This document shows, one piece after another, positions 1 through 13,700 of a DNA stretch of 64,000 nt; the first letter of the stretch is position 1, and each line of letters starts with the position of its first letter. This DNA is from a virus. A program made the position numbers and the translations under genes. Where the stretch lies: the IMG/VR virus record IMGVR_UViG_3300049043_000070, positions 62,001-126,000 of that record. One strand, 5' to 3'. The notes beneath the pieces were generated by a model that was not told where the DNA came from, did no database searches, and saw only the letters and a list, made by a program, of their open reading frames with translations.

Positions 1-3000
1 TGCCAGATATTACAAGTTTTTATAATAACTTAGGATATTATAAATCTGATAAGGGAAAACTTGGTGTTTCTAATCAAAAGATTACAGATAGTAATTTCTA
101 TCAGGATTATTCTTACGTTATCAAATCAAAAACTCCTATTGAACAGTGGAGAGAGTTGATTAAATCAACAACTCACCCAGCTGGATTTAAATTATTTGGT
201 CAAGTTGATGTTGAAACAAATAGTTCAACATCAATGCCCCAACAAACGGCAAAGAATGGACATTTTTCAATTATTCAATTATGGGATCCAGAAAAAAATG
301 TCGTCACGATTGAAAATACAAGAAGAATTGTAACACAAACTATACAAAAGTAGAGAACCAAAGAATACGTAGAGGTTTTGGTTCGGCATCTCCATCAGAG
401 TTTAATTTTAGTGAATATCGTGCGTTTACTGTATCTCTTGCTCAACCATTTAATGGATATTATGATAGTGACGGTAGATTACAGGGAAGAACAGTATTCC
501 AAATAAGAAATGATGCTGGAGTACCATTCACTCCGATCAGCGCCAAGAGTTTGATTATTACCTTAGATGGAATTCTCCAAGAACCAGAAGTAGCATATAC
601 AGTACAAGGAGATACAATCGTATTTTCAAACCCACCACTTGGTCCAGGAACAGAAAGAACTGGTAATGATTTAAATGATCTTACTTCTTATAGAGGAGTG
701 ACTTTCTATGGTAAATATTTTGCTTTTAAAAATAATCAATACAATACAAGATATCTAAGAAAAATTAGAAATATCTATCAAAGAAGTGGTAGGTGGTTAG
801 ATGCTGCTAATCAGATCGAAAGAAATAGAACTTTCATTATTGAAGAGGCAATTGGATACGGAAAAGCAAAATACTCATCACTTGATTGGAGTTCTAAAAT
901 TGATGATTATCAAGAAGACATTGGTTGTGTCTTAGATGCTTATCAGCATGACATAAGATTTGGTGGAAACATAAAAACCGTTGATTATGTTAATATTTTT
1001 AGAACCAATACTGAATATGATTATATCACTAAGAACAAGGCAAGCTCTTTAGATATCTTTAGATATGCTACTAATTTAGCAACTCTTGCGATAAGAAATT
1101 GGGATATCGTTGAAAGCAATGTTGTTTATAACTTAGGATCAGCAACAATTACAATTTCTGATACAAATAGAGTTGCCATTGGAATGTATGTCAGTTGTGG
1201 TAGGGCATTCCCAGCAAACACCAGAATAACCGCAATTACTAGCGCAACACAAATAACAGTATCAAATACCGCATTAGCATCTTCGGTATCTGATCAGATT
1301 ACATTCTATTTCAGTGGTATCAATAATGGAACGTTCTATGATGCTTCTAATTTAATTCAATCAAACAAAGCATATCTACAGGATGAAATTGGCGAATACA
1401 TTTATGATAATTATACTTTACCACCAACAGATAAGCAAAAGTGTAAAAGAGATCTCGGATATCTCATTGATGCTATCACTTATCACTTAAAGTTTGGTGG
1501 AAATAGAAAAGTTGTAGAATTTGCTAGATCTTATTATACAAATGCTGGATATCCATACGGAGAAGAATTAACTTACATTAACAGAACACCAGAAGAGACA
1601 GCAGCTGCTATTGATGCTTGGGAAAATCTTGGATCATTAATGATTGCTGCTATGAGAAATCAGTTAACTGCTGGTGCTTATACAACAATCTCTCCTGTAA
1701 TTGATAGCACCGTTCTCACCGATCCGATTTCTCCTATTTGTCAAGAGGTTGCTTCTAGTATCAATACAATGATTAACATTGTTAAAGAAATTATCGCAGA
1801 TGGCGCTGGAAGTGTAGAAATTACAGAAGTAAATCAAAACAAAACAGGATATTGGTCAAACACAGAAACATATTCAAACTACAATCTAATTGATGATCCA
1901 TTACTTCTTTCACAGGAATGTAATGATGTTTCCTCTTCACTCAATTCACTTTATCTGAATGTAAAAGATATTTTAGATAAAAAATCTGTAACAAGATCAC
2001 TTCCAGATTATGTTGATGGAGAAAATAGAGTATTTGATCTTTATTGGGAAAATGGCGATGAAGTCATCACAGATGAGGATGAAGATCTTTTCTTAACAAT
2101 TAATGCTGTTCTACAGAGACCAAAATATACCGAAGATTATCCAAGATTTGATTCTTATTACATCAAAAGAGATGTAATACCAAACCAATTGGTATTTGAT
2201 GTAGCTCCAATCTGGGATCAAGATTTTAGTGCCAAGAGTATCGGGGAACCAACTGCCGTTGAAAAAGTTGTAGGTATTGGTGTTGGTAATTACAAGAGAT
2301 TAACCATTGATTATAATTTGGTTAATGGTACTAGATCTGGTCCATTCTTAATATTAGATGTTGAGGATTTAACCGTACAAAATATAGAAGAACCAGACTT
2401 TTTATATGTCTTCCTAGATGGAGTGTTACAAAGAGAAGGATATTCATATACGATTTCTGGTCCAAATATTTTCTTCAATGTTCCGATTTTAGAAGAAATG
2501 AAGATTGATATGAGATATTTGTACGGAAGAGATGTCGGACAAGTACTTAACATTTATGATTTTAATCCTGATACTTATTACGCAAAATCAAGAGTTTCTA
2601 TACAAGTTACTGGTGGATTGTCTCAATTTATTAACTATGGGTGGATGGGTGATAAGATTGGTTCTTCAATTCACGCATATCAAGTAAATGGAAATAATAC
2701 TTACAATGTGATTGGAGAAATTTCAAATGTTTACGTAAACGGGAATACGATTGAATTTGATGTATTTGGAAACAAATATCAAATTGACAATACCAAAAAT
2801 ATAATTTTTTCTGTAAAAGGTTTTTACGATCTTAATACTTCTATTTCTATTTCAAACTCCACTGTTGTATTTGAAAAAGATGAAGATAACAGATTATTAC
2901 TTTCAGATTTAAATCAAATTTGGTCTGGCACAATTTTAGGAAAAACTTATAAGAAACCATTTGTTTTCCTATCAAACAATGATTTAATCCGAATTGATGG

Positions 3001-5809
3001 CGAAGAAAGTTTTAGAAAAATTAAAAAACTGCCAGGAGTAGCAGTCAGCAAAGAGAATAGAAGTAATCAACAAGTTTCTAATTCTCTTTATGGAACCGTT
3101 GATGTCGAGACTTACAATGGAGTTACTCGTGGAGAAGGTCTTAGTGTTGTAGCAAAAATAGAAAATGGTAAAGTCATCGGTCTTGAATGGAACCAGAGAA
3201 GTTATGATCCCCTAACTCAACCAACAGCATATCAATACTACATTCCTCCTGTATTAAACTTTATCTCTACAGATGGGAATGGTGGTGGAGCTAGGGCTAA
3301 TGTTTTAGTAAGCAAAGGTCAAGTCATTAGCGTTGATTTGATTGATGGTGGATCTGGATATACAAAAGCACCAAAAGTTGTTGTTTCAAGAGGATATGAT
3401 ATTCTTTCTGAAAGAGATATCGGTGTATCTTTAATCAACGTTGGTGTTAATTCTTTTGTAGATCTTGAGAGTTTAACTATTGTATCCATTGTTGATGTTC
3501 TTGGAAATCAAATTTCTGGTGTCAATTCTTTCACATCTATTTTCTTTGATAGTCCTGTATCTTCTGATAGAGTTATTACATCTATTATTCAATTAGTAAG
3601 AAATACTGGTGATAATCTAAGTAGAGAGCATATTGAATTCTTAGATACTATAGCGCCAGAGTTAGACGAGGTAAAAGTTGTAACAATATCTGAAGAACCA
3701 ACGATAATAATTGCTCAAATTCAAGATATTATCTCTAATACTACGATTTCAACAAGCCAACAAATTACAACAACAGTTGAAAATCTAATTCCCAATGATG
3801 CTCTTTCTAATGTTAATTACTATGCTACTGGTGCTTATCTTGATGTTGATCTTGGTGCATCAGACAATATTGTATACGTTGCTGATACAAGTAAATTCAA
3901 GACAAATGGTTATCTATTAATTGGTGATGAGATTGTTAGATATTACAGAAAGTTAAGTGATCGTTTCCTCAAAGTACAAAGAGGACAATCAAACACGATT
4001 GCTAAATCTTGGACAGCAGGAACTTTCTTGCGTCAAATTCCAGATCCAATATCTACTGTATTTGGCGGCGTATCTGTAGTTGAATCACAATCACAAGTTG
4101 TAACAGTTAAGGGCGGAACATCAGCAATAGAGGGAATTGAAGAAAGAAAAACACAATTCCAAATTATTTCTCCATCAACATCTGTTACAACTACTTCCAT
4201 TTGTATAGTAGCTGAATTACAACCAGAAATTTCAGTTCAATCTATATCCTCTATTTTTGTTGATGGTGGAAATAGAATTATTGAAGCAGGATCAACCAAT
4301 ATTATATCTGGTTTTGATCTGAGATATTTGGCGGTAGAACTAAGAGGAGAAATAAAAAAAGAAGAAATTAAATTATCAGAATTCTTAATTTCAGAAAAAC
4401 TTGTAAATATTTCAGTTTCTCCATTTGTTTATTATAATTCTGTAGTAACAACTACATCAAGATGTCAATCTGAGATAGCAACACAAGCATTTAGTATTCT
4501 AAATTCTATCGCAGATACTGAGCTCAATATATCAGTTAAAATACAAAGTGTTACAAGTGAAGTATCACAAATTTATATCAATCAAACAGAAGTATTAATC
4601 ATTCCTCCACCAACAGGAATTGTTGATGGTTATACAGAAAGTTCCTTACTAAGTGATCCAATTTTCACAAGAATAAATGGTTTTATAAACCTAGATGATA
4701 TAAATGGACAATATTTTGTTGGCAGAAGATCATTACCGGATATTTTAATAAGAAATGCTATATTTGGTGGCTTAACAGAATATATTGGAACATATGAAAA
4801 AACCAATGCTGGGCATAGAATTTCGCATTTTTCTGGAATATTTGATGATGGATCTGCTAGAGTTTCTGGGACAACAATACAAGAAATTGATACATATTAT
4901 CCATCTTTAACATTACAAGATTTTACAGATAGAGCAAATTCAAGCTATACTCTCTCTGGAGATTATTTTAATCTTCTTCCTCCATCAATTCAAAATCCAG
5001 TTGCTACTTCTCAATTTACAGGAACAATTCAATCTACAATAGATGTTCCAAATACTTCTTATTTCCCATCTAGTGGTTATTTGACGACTGGAAATGGTGG
5101 TGTTATTCAGTATACTGGCAAAACTTCCACATCATTTACTGGTTGTTCATCTGTTAGAGGTTCTAATTTCTTAGTTGGAAAATCTGTTAAATTTGATGGA
5201 AATGGTGATTATTTACAAATATCCTCAGCATCTGATTTTGATTTTGGTAATGGAGATTATGGCATAGAATGTTTTGTTAATCTAACAAGTGTAACTGGAT
5301 ATTCAATGATATTTGCCTTAACTGGTATTAATTGGTATTGGGGAATTCGCAATAATTCTGGTAATTTATACTTAACTTCGTTTGACGGATCTTCAGTTTT
5401 AGAACAAACTTCTGGAACAAGGATTCAATTATCTACTTTAAATCATATTGCTTGGACAAGATCTGGAACAACATTTAGAGCTTTCCTAAATGGTTTTCAA
5501 GTCTTCACTGGAACTTCTTCTCAAACTGCCGATGCTACCGGATGTACTGTTGGTTACGCTACGAATTATCTCAATCAATATCAATTGAATGGATATATGT
5601 CAAGTTTACGAGTTGTTAAAGGTTCTCCAGTTTATACTCAAAACTTTGATATTCCAAGCAAATTGTCATCTATTTCTGGAACTGTTTTATTGACGTGTCA
5701 AGGAAATACAATTGTTGATAATAGTCCATCTCCAAAATCAATAACTGTAAATGGAAACACATCTGTTTCTGACACGGGAACAGAAATAGTACCATTTCAA
5801 TTGACATAA
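1..5809 (+). CDS. Giant virion structural protein at the gp7 (baseplate wedge) position, 5' end outside window, one frameshift
   Basis: The reading frame is open from base 3 to about 353, then continues in another frame from about 360 to the TAA at 5807-5809, so one indel lies near 350. More than 1,900 residues are visible. It sits directly upstream of gp8, the place of T4 gene 7, so a baseplate-wedge or wedge-attached fibre role is inferred from position only. The protein is a string of small beta-rich modules. A DGxLQ..YT..G..I.F module recurs near 545-670, 2085-2230 and 2395-2540. A Cys/FGGN helical module recurs near 820-1120 and 1355-1670. A GGSGYT module lies near 3280-3400, and an IQV.DTS.F..GYL.IG.. 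module recurs near 3855-4030 and 5030-5160. The C-terminal part (about 5180-5660) reads as a LamG/concanavalin-like jelly roll, with FDGNGDYL, GIECFVN and LNGFQVF strands, which suggests glycan binding. No enzyme motif was seen. Confidence 0.75.
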
Positions 5810-5816
5810 ATAACGG

Positions 5817-5830
5817 TATAAATATAAATA
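5817..5830 (+). promoter_or_regulatory. Two overlapping T4-type late promoter octamers
   Basis: Two perfect TATAAATA octamers overlap at 5817-5824 and 5823-5830, immediately after the stop of the preceding giant gene and 35-41 bases before the gp8 ATG. TATAAATA is the -10 element recognised by the gp55-type late sigma factor of T4-like phages, and gp55 itself is encoded in this window. Confidence 0.8.
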
Positions 5831-5864
5831 ACTTTGGCACAAATCACGTCGGAACGGAAAACCA

Positions 5865-7691
5865 ATGGCTGCTATTATTTCTGATAAGTTTAGAATTTTT
5901 AATGCGAAGCAATTTTTAGAATCGCTAACTGAAGGTGCTACGGATACTGGTTCCGAGCGTACTAGAATGTACTTCTTTGTTGGTCGCCCACAACCATGGA
6001 GGGCATACCTAGAGATTTATTCTAAGGGAACTGTAAATTTTACAGTTGGTCATAAAATTTTTGTTGGTACAACTGCTGGTCAATATGCTGCTTCTGCGTT
6101 TAAAGCAACAATCGCAGCCGTTTATGATTCTGCTATCTTGTTAACCGACGTGTTTGGAACAAGCGGAGTTAATTCGGTTCCTGCTGTTGGAAGCACAATT
6201 ACCGCCACTGCTGATAATGGATCAACAATTGTCACCAACGCAACAGCAAAGACTGGTGTGTATCGTTACGCTACGGAAGATGTGCCGCCACTTCCTTTAG
6301 ACAACCAGGCAGAGAAAATTGCCGTTTATGATGAGATTATTGCTGCGAAGCGTATCACGGATGCTTTCGCAAGAGCAGTAGTTCGCCGTTATAACTGGGA
6401 TTTGGTTGCCAATCCTAAGTTTGACATGTGGAAACCAGACTATTCCGCCACTCCTGGAGGAGGCGGACAGATTGGAAAAACAACCGCAACTGGTGCGACA
6501 TCAATTGCAGATGCAAAATTTTATGTAATGAATTCCGCATATGAAGTATTTAAATGTCTCTATAACGGAGAAAATCCAGCAAACGCTAGCGGACAAAATG
6601 CAACCGAAGAACCAATTACTACTGGTGCTAACTATACCGCAGGAACTGGTATTTACAAAGAAACAACTGGTGCTGGATACATCTGGAAGTATATGTATAC
6701 AATGCCTACCGATGATGTTCTAAGATTTCTTTCATCGGACTTTATGCCAATTGTTCTTCCATCAAACTCTTCACGTCAAGCAGTGGTAGCAGCAGCAGTT
6801 GACGGAGCAATTGATGTTGTAACTATTGAAGATGCAGGATCCGGTCTTCCTGCTTCACAAACCCTCTACACATCAATTAAAGGTGATGGAACAGGTGGTA
6901 TCGTTAAGTTTGTAACAAATGGAAGCGGTGCTATTACCTCAGCAGAAATTCAAGCAAGAGGATCTGGATACACCTATGCCAATGTTCTTCTTGGAAATGG
7001 TAACTTATTCAGCAATGTTGGATTGTCAACTGGTGTTGCCACGGCAAGCGGATGGAAAGGTGCTATTGAGGCAATTCTTCCTCCTCTTGGTGGTCATGGT
7101 AGCGATCATGAGGAAGAACTCAATGCTAAGAGAGTTATGACAAACATCCGTCTAACTTATGCTGAAGGTTCTGGTGACTTCCCAGTTGACAACGATTTCC
7201 GTAGAATTGGTATTCTTAAGGATCCACAAAACTTTGGAACAACAACTTTCTCTACAGCAGATACTCTCTCCGGTCTAAGAGCAGTTAAGATCACTGGAGC
7301 TGACTGCCGATTTTATCACAGACGAAAGAATTCAACAAACAGTAACAGGTGGTACTGCTTACGGTACTGTCGTTCTTGGACCCTTGATTCTGGTTCAACA
7401 ACTGCTGGTGTTCTTAAGTACATTCAAACCAATGATGCTCACACTGATTCTGGTATTGTAAGAGCGTTTGAAAGCAATGGCGCTAACGCAATTACTGGTC
7501 AGTTGTCTAGTGCTTCTGGAACTGTAAATACTTCATACAATTCTTCTATCCTTGGTTCCACATTCACCAATGGATTGGCAAATCCAGAAGTTAAGAATAA
7601 TTCGGGTGAAGTAATTTATATTGAGAACCGCCGTCTCATCACTCGCGCACCTGACCAAATTGAAGACATCAAACTCGTAATTGAGTTCTGA
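5865..7691 (+). CDS. gp8: Baseplate wedge protein gp8
   Basis: This 608-codon frame begins MAAIISDKFRIFNAKQF, which is typical of the cyanophage gp8 N-terminus as I recall it. That assignment is from memory of the family and from position between the gp7-like gene and the DUF4815 gene. T4 gp8 is shorter (334 residues), and the enlarged form is usual in marine relatives. A GSGYT-type beta module lies around 6800-6990. The frame looks intact but is not: between about 7305 and 7385 the translation turns into an Arg/Cys/Tyr-rich run, whereas the next frame reads ADFITDERIQQTVTGGTAYG, so two compensating indels distort about 25 residues. A late promoter precedes it and the next gene starts about 60 bases downstream. 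In the virion, gp8 is expected in the wedges that surround the baseplate hub. Confidence 0.75.
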   Translation: MAAIISDKFRIFNAKQFLESLTEGATDTGSERTRMYFFVGRPQPWRAYLEIYSKGTVNFTVGHKIFVGTTAGQYAASAFKATIAAVYDSAILLTDVFGTSGVNSVPAVGSTITATADNGSTIVTNATAKTGVYRYATEDVPPLPLDNQAEKIAVYDEIIAAKRITDAFARAVVRRYNWDLVANPKFDMWKPDYSATPGGGGQIGKTTATGATSIADAKFYVMNSAYEVFKCLYNGENPANASGQNATEEPITTGANYTAGTGIYKETTGAGYIWKYMYTMPTDDVLRFLSSDFMPIVLPSNSSRQAVVAAAVDGAIDVVTIEDAGSGLPASQTLYTSIKGDGTGGIVKFVTNGSGAITSAEIQARGSGYTYANVLLGNGNLFSNVGLSTGVATASGWKGAIEAILPPLGGHGSDHEEELNAKRVMTNIRLTYAEGSGDFPVDNDFRRIGILKDPQNFGTTTFSTADTLSGLRAVKITGADCRFYHRRKNSTNSNRWYCLRYCRSWTLDSGSTTAGVLKYIQTNDAHTDSGIVRAFESNGANAITGQLSSASGTVNTSYNSSILGSTFTNGLANPEVKNNSGEVIYIENRRLITRAPDQIEDIKLVIEF

Positions 7692-7706
7692 TCTTTCAAA
7701 ACTTCG

Positions 7707-7714
7707 CTAAATAC
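7707..7714 (+). promoter_or_regulatory. Late promoter octamer CTAAATAC
   Basis: CTAAATAC lies 35 bases before the ATG of the DUF4815 gene. It is a variant of the TATAAATA late element that recurs at similar spacing before most structural genes here. Confidence 0.6.
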
Positions 7715-7749
7715 TTCAACGAGAATGCTAGTATTATTGGCGAGGTACA

Positions 7750-10700
7750 ATGCCACAGAAGACCAACCTTAACGTAAATCCTTATTACGAGGACTTTGAT
7801 GCGAAAAAGAATTTTTACAAGATTCTTTTTCGTCCTGGATACTCCATTCAAGGCAGAGAATTAACCCAATTACAATCAACTCTCCAAAATCAAATTGAAA
7901 GCTTTGGAAAATATGCTTTCAAGCAAGGAGAAATGGTTATCCCCGGTGAGGTTGGTCTCAATACAAAATTAGATTACGTTAAACTATCATCTGTTTCTGA
8001 AGTAGCAGTAAATGAAGGAAACGATATCGTTTATAAAAAATATGATATTTCACAACTAGTTGGACAACAATTAGTTGGTTTAACTTCTGGTGTTATTGGA
8101 ACAATTCTGGCAACTAAAGAGGCAACAGAATTTTCTGCCGATACTATTTTTGTAAATTACTTAACAAGTGGTAATTCAACCACAGAAGAGACTTTTAGAC
8201 AGGGTGAGACACTAGAAGTCGTTGATGGTGTTAACACGCCACTGCTGGTCGTTGGAACTGATGGTAGCGTTCTTCCAACAAGTATTAGCATTACAAACCC
8301 AGATACTGGAGAAGTTACTTCTTTAGAAAGCCCAGCAATGGGATATGCTTCTGCCGTAAAGGTAGAAGAAGGAATTTATTTTGTCAATGGATATTTTGTA
8401 AGAAATGATGCCGATCTTCTTGTAATTGAGGAATATTACGATAAACCATCTGCTAAGGTTGGTTTTGTAATTAATGAACAAATTGTAACTCCAGAAGAAG
8501 ATAATTCTTTATACGATAATGCTATTGGATCTTCAAACTATACTGCTCCTGGAGCACATAGATTAAAAATTTCTCTTTCACTAAAAGAGTTTGATCTGAA
8601 CGCGATTACAGATAAAAACTTTATTCAACTCCTAACCGTTTCAAGGGGGGTAGTTCAAAAAAAGTATCGCCAACCGACTACAATCTTTTAGAAGAAACAT
8701 TAGCAAGAAGAACTTTTGATGAAAGTGGAGACTATGTTGTAGATAATTTCTCCATTGATGTCAGAGAATACGCTCAAAAAGATGGAAACAGAGGCATATA
8801 CTCTGCTGATGAGTTTGGATTATTTAACGGAATTACCTCCGGCGAAGCTTCACGAAAGATGATTGCCAGTATTAGTCCTGGTAAAGCATATATCAAAGGA
8901 TACGAAATTGTCAATAAAGAAACAAAATATCTTGAGATTAACAAAGCAAGAGAAAGTCTGAGTAGTGATAACGTAACATTAAAATCAAAAGGTTTGCCAA
9001 CTTTTAGCGTCACTAACGTATTTGGTAGCATCCCATTAAACAAAGAAGGAGCAGATCTTACAGCATACCCAGATGTATTTTTATACTCTAGTTTCAATGA
9101 TGGATCTATTGGATTAAACAATACTGAACTTCCATCAGATCACAGACAAACTCTTAATAGAAGGGGACTGATTTTTAATTCAAATGACGCCATCAAAACG
9201 ATTACTATTCAGGTAAGTAGCACAACCACATTAATTGGTTCCATCACTGATAGCACTTTTCAGAATTTAATCGGAACACTGTATTATATCAAGTCTAGAA
9301 GCGATGTAGGATCTCCAACATCTGTTGGAAGATTTACTTCTTTATCATATGCAACTGTTAATAAACCATTGATCAATCCATCTGTATCAGTTCAATTCCT
9401 GGAACTTACTGTTGTTGGTCCAAAGGATGAATTGGAGTTATTGCTTCTAGAATATGATAATGGAGATAGTGAATTTAGAAGAAGATTGTTCTTGTCAGAA
9501 AATGATGCTCAAAGTGATGACAATGAATTTGGGTTCATTGTTGATTATCGTCAAACTATCACACCTGTCGTTGGAAAAGTAAAACCAAGTAATTTTTATC
9601 TACAGAAAAAGAGGACCTGGATTTAATTCAGATTCTGATATCATTTTATCAAAAGGTCGTCTTTCTCAGAGGATCTTCTGCTTACAATTCTATTTTTGGG
9701 TTTTCTTACTTTGACCCCCAGTTCTTTACTAAGATTACTCTAGAATCGGTTATAACAGGCGCCGATGCTTTTGATGAAGGAAAGTATGTGTTCGGTCTTA
9801 CTAGCAGCGCATATGGCGTTGTAGAGGGCACTGCGTCTGGTGTTTACACTACAAGCAATCTCTTGTTTGTAAAGACATTATCGGGAAGATTTTTACCAGG
9901 AGAAACGATTAGGGATGAATCTGGCAATACAATTAAAATTGCCAAGGAGAATACTATTTCTCATTTTATTATTCAGAACAGAGGTCTTGGTTATTCTGCT
10001 GGAGCAACAATCATTATTAATGGTTTAGAATTTGATTCATCTAAAGTACAGTTATCTTTAACCGGTGATGGAAAAGTATACAAGGCTATTATTAATAATA
10101 GAAGTGCCCTTAATGTTGAATATTCCCAACCACCAGCAGTGAGTGTAAAAAATCCAGATGGAGCAACACCTCCTAATGCTGGAGCAGCAATTATTCCTGT
10201 CTTATTCAGAGACTCTGTTATTACATACACCCCACAGAATGTTAAATCAATTGGTTGTAGATATGGATCCGGAAACGCAAACGCATTTAGTGCCGATATC
10301 CTAATTGATGATCAAGATTTTTCAGAAATTAAATCCGTAACTGATTTTACATTCTTTGGTTCGCAGGGTTATGATTTTATTGAATCAACTAGCTTTAGTG
10401 CTGATGCTAGCTCACTGCTAGTACAGGGAGATATGGTTCAATTCTCTGACGTAGACAATAATCTAGTTAGAGCAATTGTTCAATACGCAACAAAGCCATC
10501 GGGATCTTCTAAAACAAGAGTTTATCTAGACACGGTTCTTCCTGGAGGTGTCAGCAATACCAGCATTGTGCGTCTAAGACCAAAATTACAAAACCCAAAT
10601 TCCGGAACTTTATTATTTCCTACTGGGAGTAAGCAAGTAGAAAAAATTTCTGCTGGTGGAGATGACACAAAAATCAAATATTATTTCAGAAGAGATTTTG

Positions 10701-13700
10701 TCACTACTGCTTCTGCTAGTGGTGGTACAATTACATTTGCTGCTCAGTTACCTTTCGGAACACAAAGATTTTCAGCATTCACCGAAAATAATTTTATTAT
10801 CACTGTCTTGAATAGAGGTGATGCGCCAAATATTCAAAACGGAGATATTATCTATGTTGATCCGGATGCGATTGAAATTTCTTCTTCAACTGATACCGCA
10901 AGCGGTTTAACTTCTGGAAGTATTAGTTTAAATCTTCCTTCAACATATTTTGGAACAATTCCTTCAAATGGAACATTTCCAAAATTAAAACTAACCGCAA
11001 CTCTTGAAGTAAGCAATGCCAAACCAAGATTAAAGACTGTGATTAGAAATAAAAGAATTGTGGTGAACTCTTCTGGAGATAGAGTTCTTCCATTCAGAGG
11101 TACTGATTATGACAATGAAGTTGTTGAAGTTCTTTCGTACTCTGACGCATTTAAATTAAGATACGTTTATGAGGGAACTAGCACTCAACCACCCGATGTG
11201 GATAGTGCTGGTAATCTCATTTCCGGCACTGATGTTACATCAAGATTTACATTTGATGATGGTCAAAGAGACACAATCTATGATGTTTCTAGAATTGTTT
11301 TAAAGCCAGGATTTGAACCAACTTCCGGTCAAATTTTAATCGCATTTGATTACTTTGAACATTCTCAGGGAGACTTCTGTACGATTGACAGTTATCTACA
11401 TGAAGCCGAGAGTTGGTGAAGATGAAATACCAGCATTTAATTCGTCTGTTCACGGAAATCTTGAATTAAAGAACGTTTTAGATTTTAGACCAAAAGTAGA
11501 TAACAATGCAGTTATTGCTGGTTATCAAGATGTCTCATCATTAGAGATTACATCTGGGCAGTTCTCCGGATCTGGTTCCGTGATTGCGGCAACTCCTGCT
11601 CCAGATCCAAATATTGATTATACATTCTCATTTAGTCAAGTTCAATATCTTGACCGCATTGATGGTATTTTCTTGAATAAGCGTGGAGAATTTTTTGTCA
11701 AAGAAGGAAATTCTTCTCTCAACCCATCAAAACCAGATTCTGTTGATGATGCTGTTTCTCTCTTTTATGTCTATGTTCCAGCATACACAAAGACAAGCAA
11801 AGATGTAAGAGTTACTCCAGTAGATAATCGTAGATATACAATGAGAGATATTGGAAAACTTGAGAAGCGTATTGAGCGTCTAGAGTATTACACAACTCTC
11901 AGTATTCTTGAGCAACAAGCTCTCAATATGCAGGTAAAGGATGAAATCGGTTTAGATAGATTTAAGAGTGGATTTTTTGTTGATAATTTCGAAACTCATA
12001 GAGTTGGTAATCTATCATCATTAGATTATCGCTGTGCTGTTGACAGTCAGCAATCTGTTCTTTCGTCCACAGTCCAGAAGAAGATTCTATTCTTTTAAGA
12101 GAAGTTAATACTCAGAGAAGATCGAAGATCTATTGCTGGTTATAAAAAGTCAGGCAGTGTTATTACACTACCATACACTAATCTAGAATTACTTGGCAAC
12201 TCTTTTGCTTCCAAGAGTTAAATCCAAATCCATTTGTTGTTATTCAATATGTTGGAGATGTAGAAATTTCTCCAAATATTGATCATTGGTATGATCAATC
12301 TATTGATCCTATTGTGGTTGACACTAACACTAGTCTATTCAATATCTTTTTAGCAAAAGACAACTCTAAAGAAAGTTTTTCTAGTCTTCACAATTCATTC
12401 ATTGTGAATTGGGTTGGTACTGCTCCAGCATTTACTTCAATCAATTCGCTTGGAGAAGTTAATACACAACAAGCAACATCTGCGGTCTCTATGGCTTCAA
12501 CAGCAAGTTCTTCAAATATTAGTCCTCAGAATAATGATGTTGGAAAAGGTGTACAGACAAAATCGGTTAATGGCAAACTTGTATCTACTGCTCTGTCTTT
12601 CTTCACTCGTAGTGTTCCAGTAAAATATGTAATTAGAAGATTAAAACCAAATACAAAGGTAAATGTATTCCTAGAAGGAAGAAATGTAAATCGCTGGATT
12701 AATCCAGATCTAAGATTTACTGGAATTGCTGGTAATTCTCTTTCGTCATTTAATGGAGATATCGTAACAGATGAAAATGGTAATGCTAGTGGTTTAATTT
12801 TGGTTCCTGCTGGTGTTCCTCCAAGAGAAAATGCGACTTGGACAGGAGATGTCAATACTATTGATTACTGATACGACAGGGGAAGAAATTCGCCTCACAA
12901 CTGGAGTACTGACTTCAGATTTACTTCAAGTAGTTCTGACGCTCCGAAAGATACGGTAGATGCATACGCTGAAGTTAAGTATTATGCTACTGGATTGCTA
13001 CCAGAAATCCTGCTAGCATTGTATCAACCAGACCATCTTACTTCAAATCAAATGAAGGAGTTCAGGTCATTGATAGTAATACTCGATAATCCATTACGTC
13101 CAAATCCTCTGGCACAAACTTTTAAAGTTGAAAACTATGATGGTGGATTATATTACCACTGGGTTAGATTTATTCTTTTTCCAAGAAGAGCAGCAATATT
13201 CCAGTTAAGGTATATTTGACTGACGTTATATCTGGAAAACCAGGCAAAAATGTCATTCCTGGTTCTGAAAAGGTTTTAAATCCAAATACATTCTTGAAGT
13301 GTTACGCAAATGGAAATGTTTCTGTCACCCAGGGAGAACTCGTTACTGGAGCAAGTTCTTCTGCTAGCGGTCCAGTATTAAAAATTATTGATAAGAACAG
13401 TGTAGAGGCTTACAGCATCAACATCTGGAAGATATTCATTAACCAACGAACAAGTATATACTCTAGTTCTTGGTAATCATAATGGTAAAGCATTCAAGCA
13501 AAATGAAGATCTAATACGTTTTCATCTGTTACTTTAGCAAATGCTACAGATGGAACAGATTTGAAATTAACTATTGCTAAAGATAGCGGTAAGTTATCAG
13601 ATATTAGAATTAAGAACCCAGGACAAAACTACAGTAGCGCAATTCTAACTATTGAAAGCCCACAACTTCCTGGCGGATCTGTAGCAACTGCTCGTATTGA

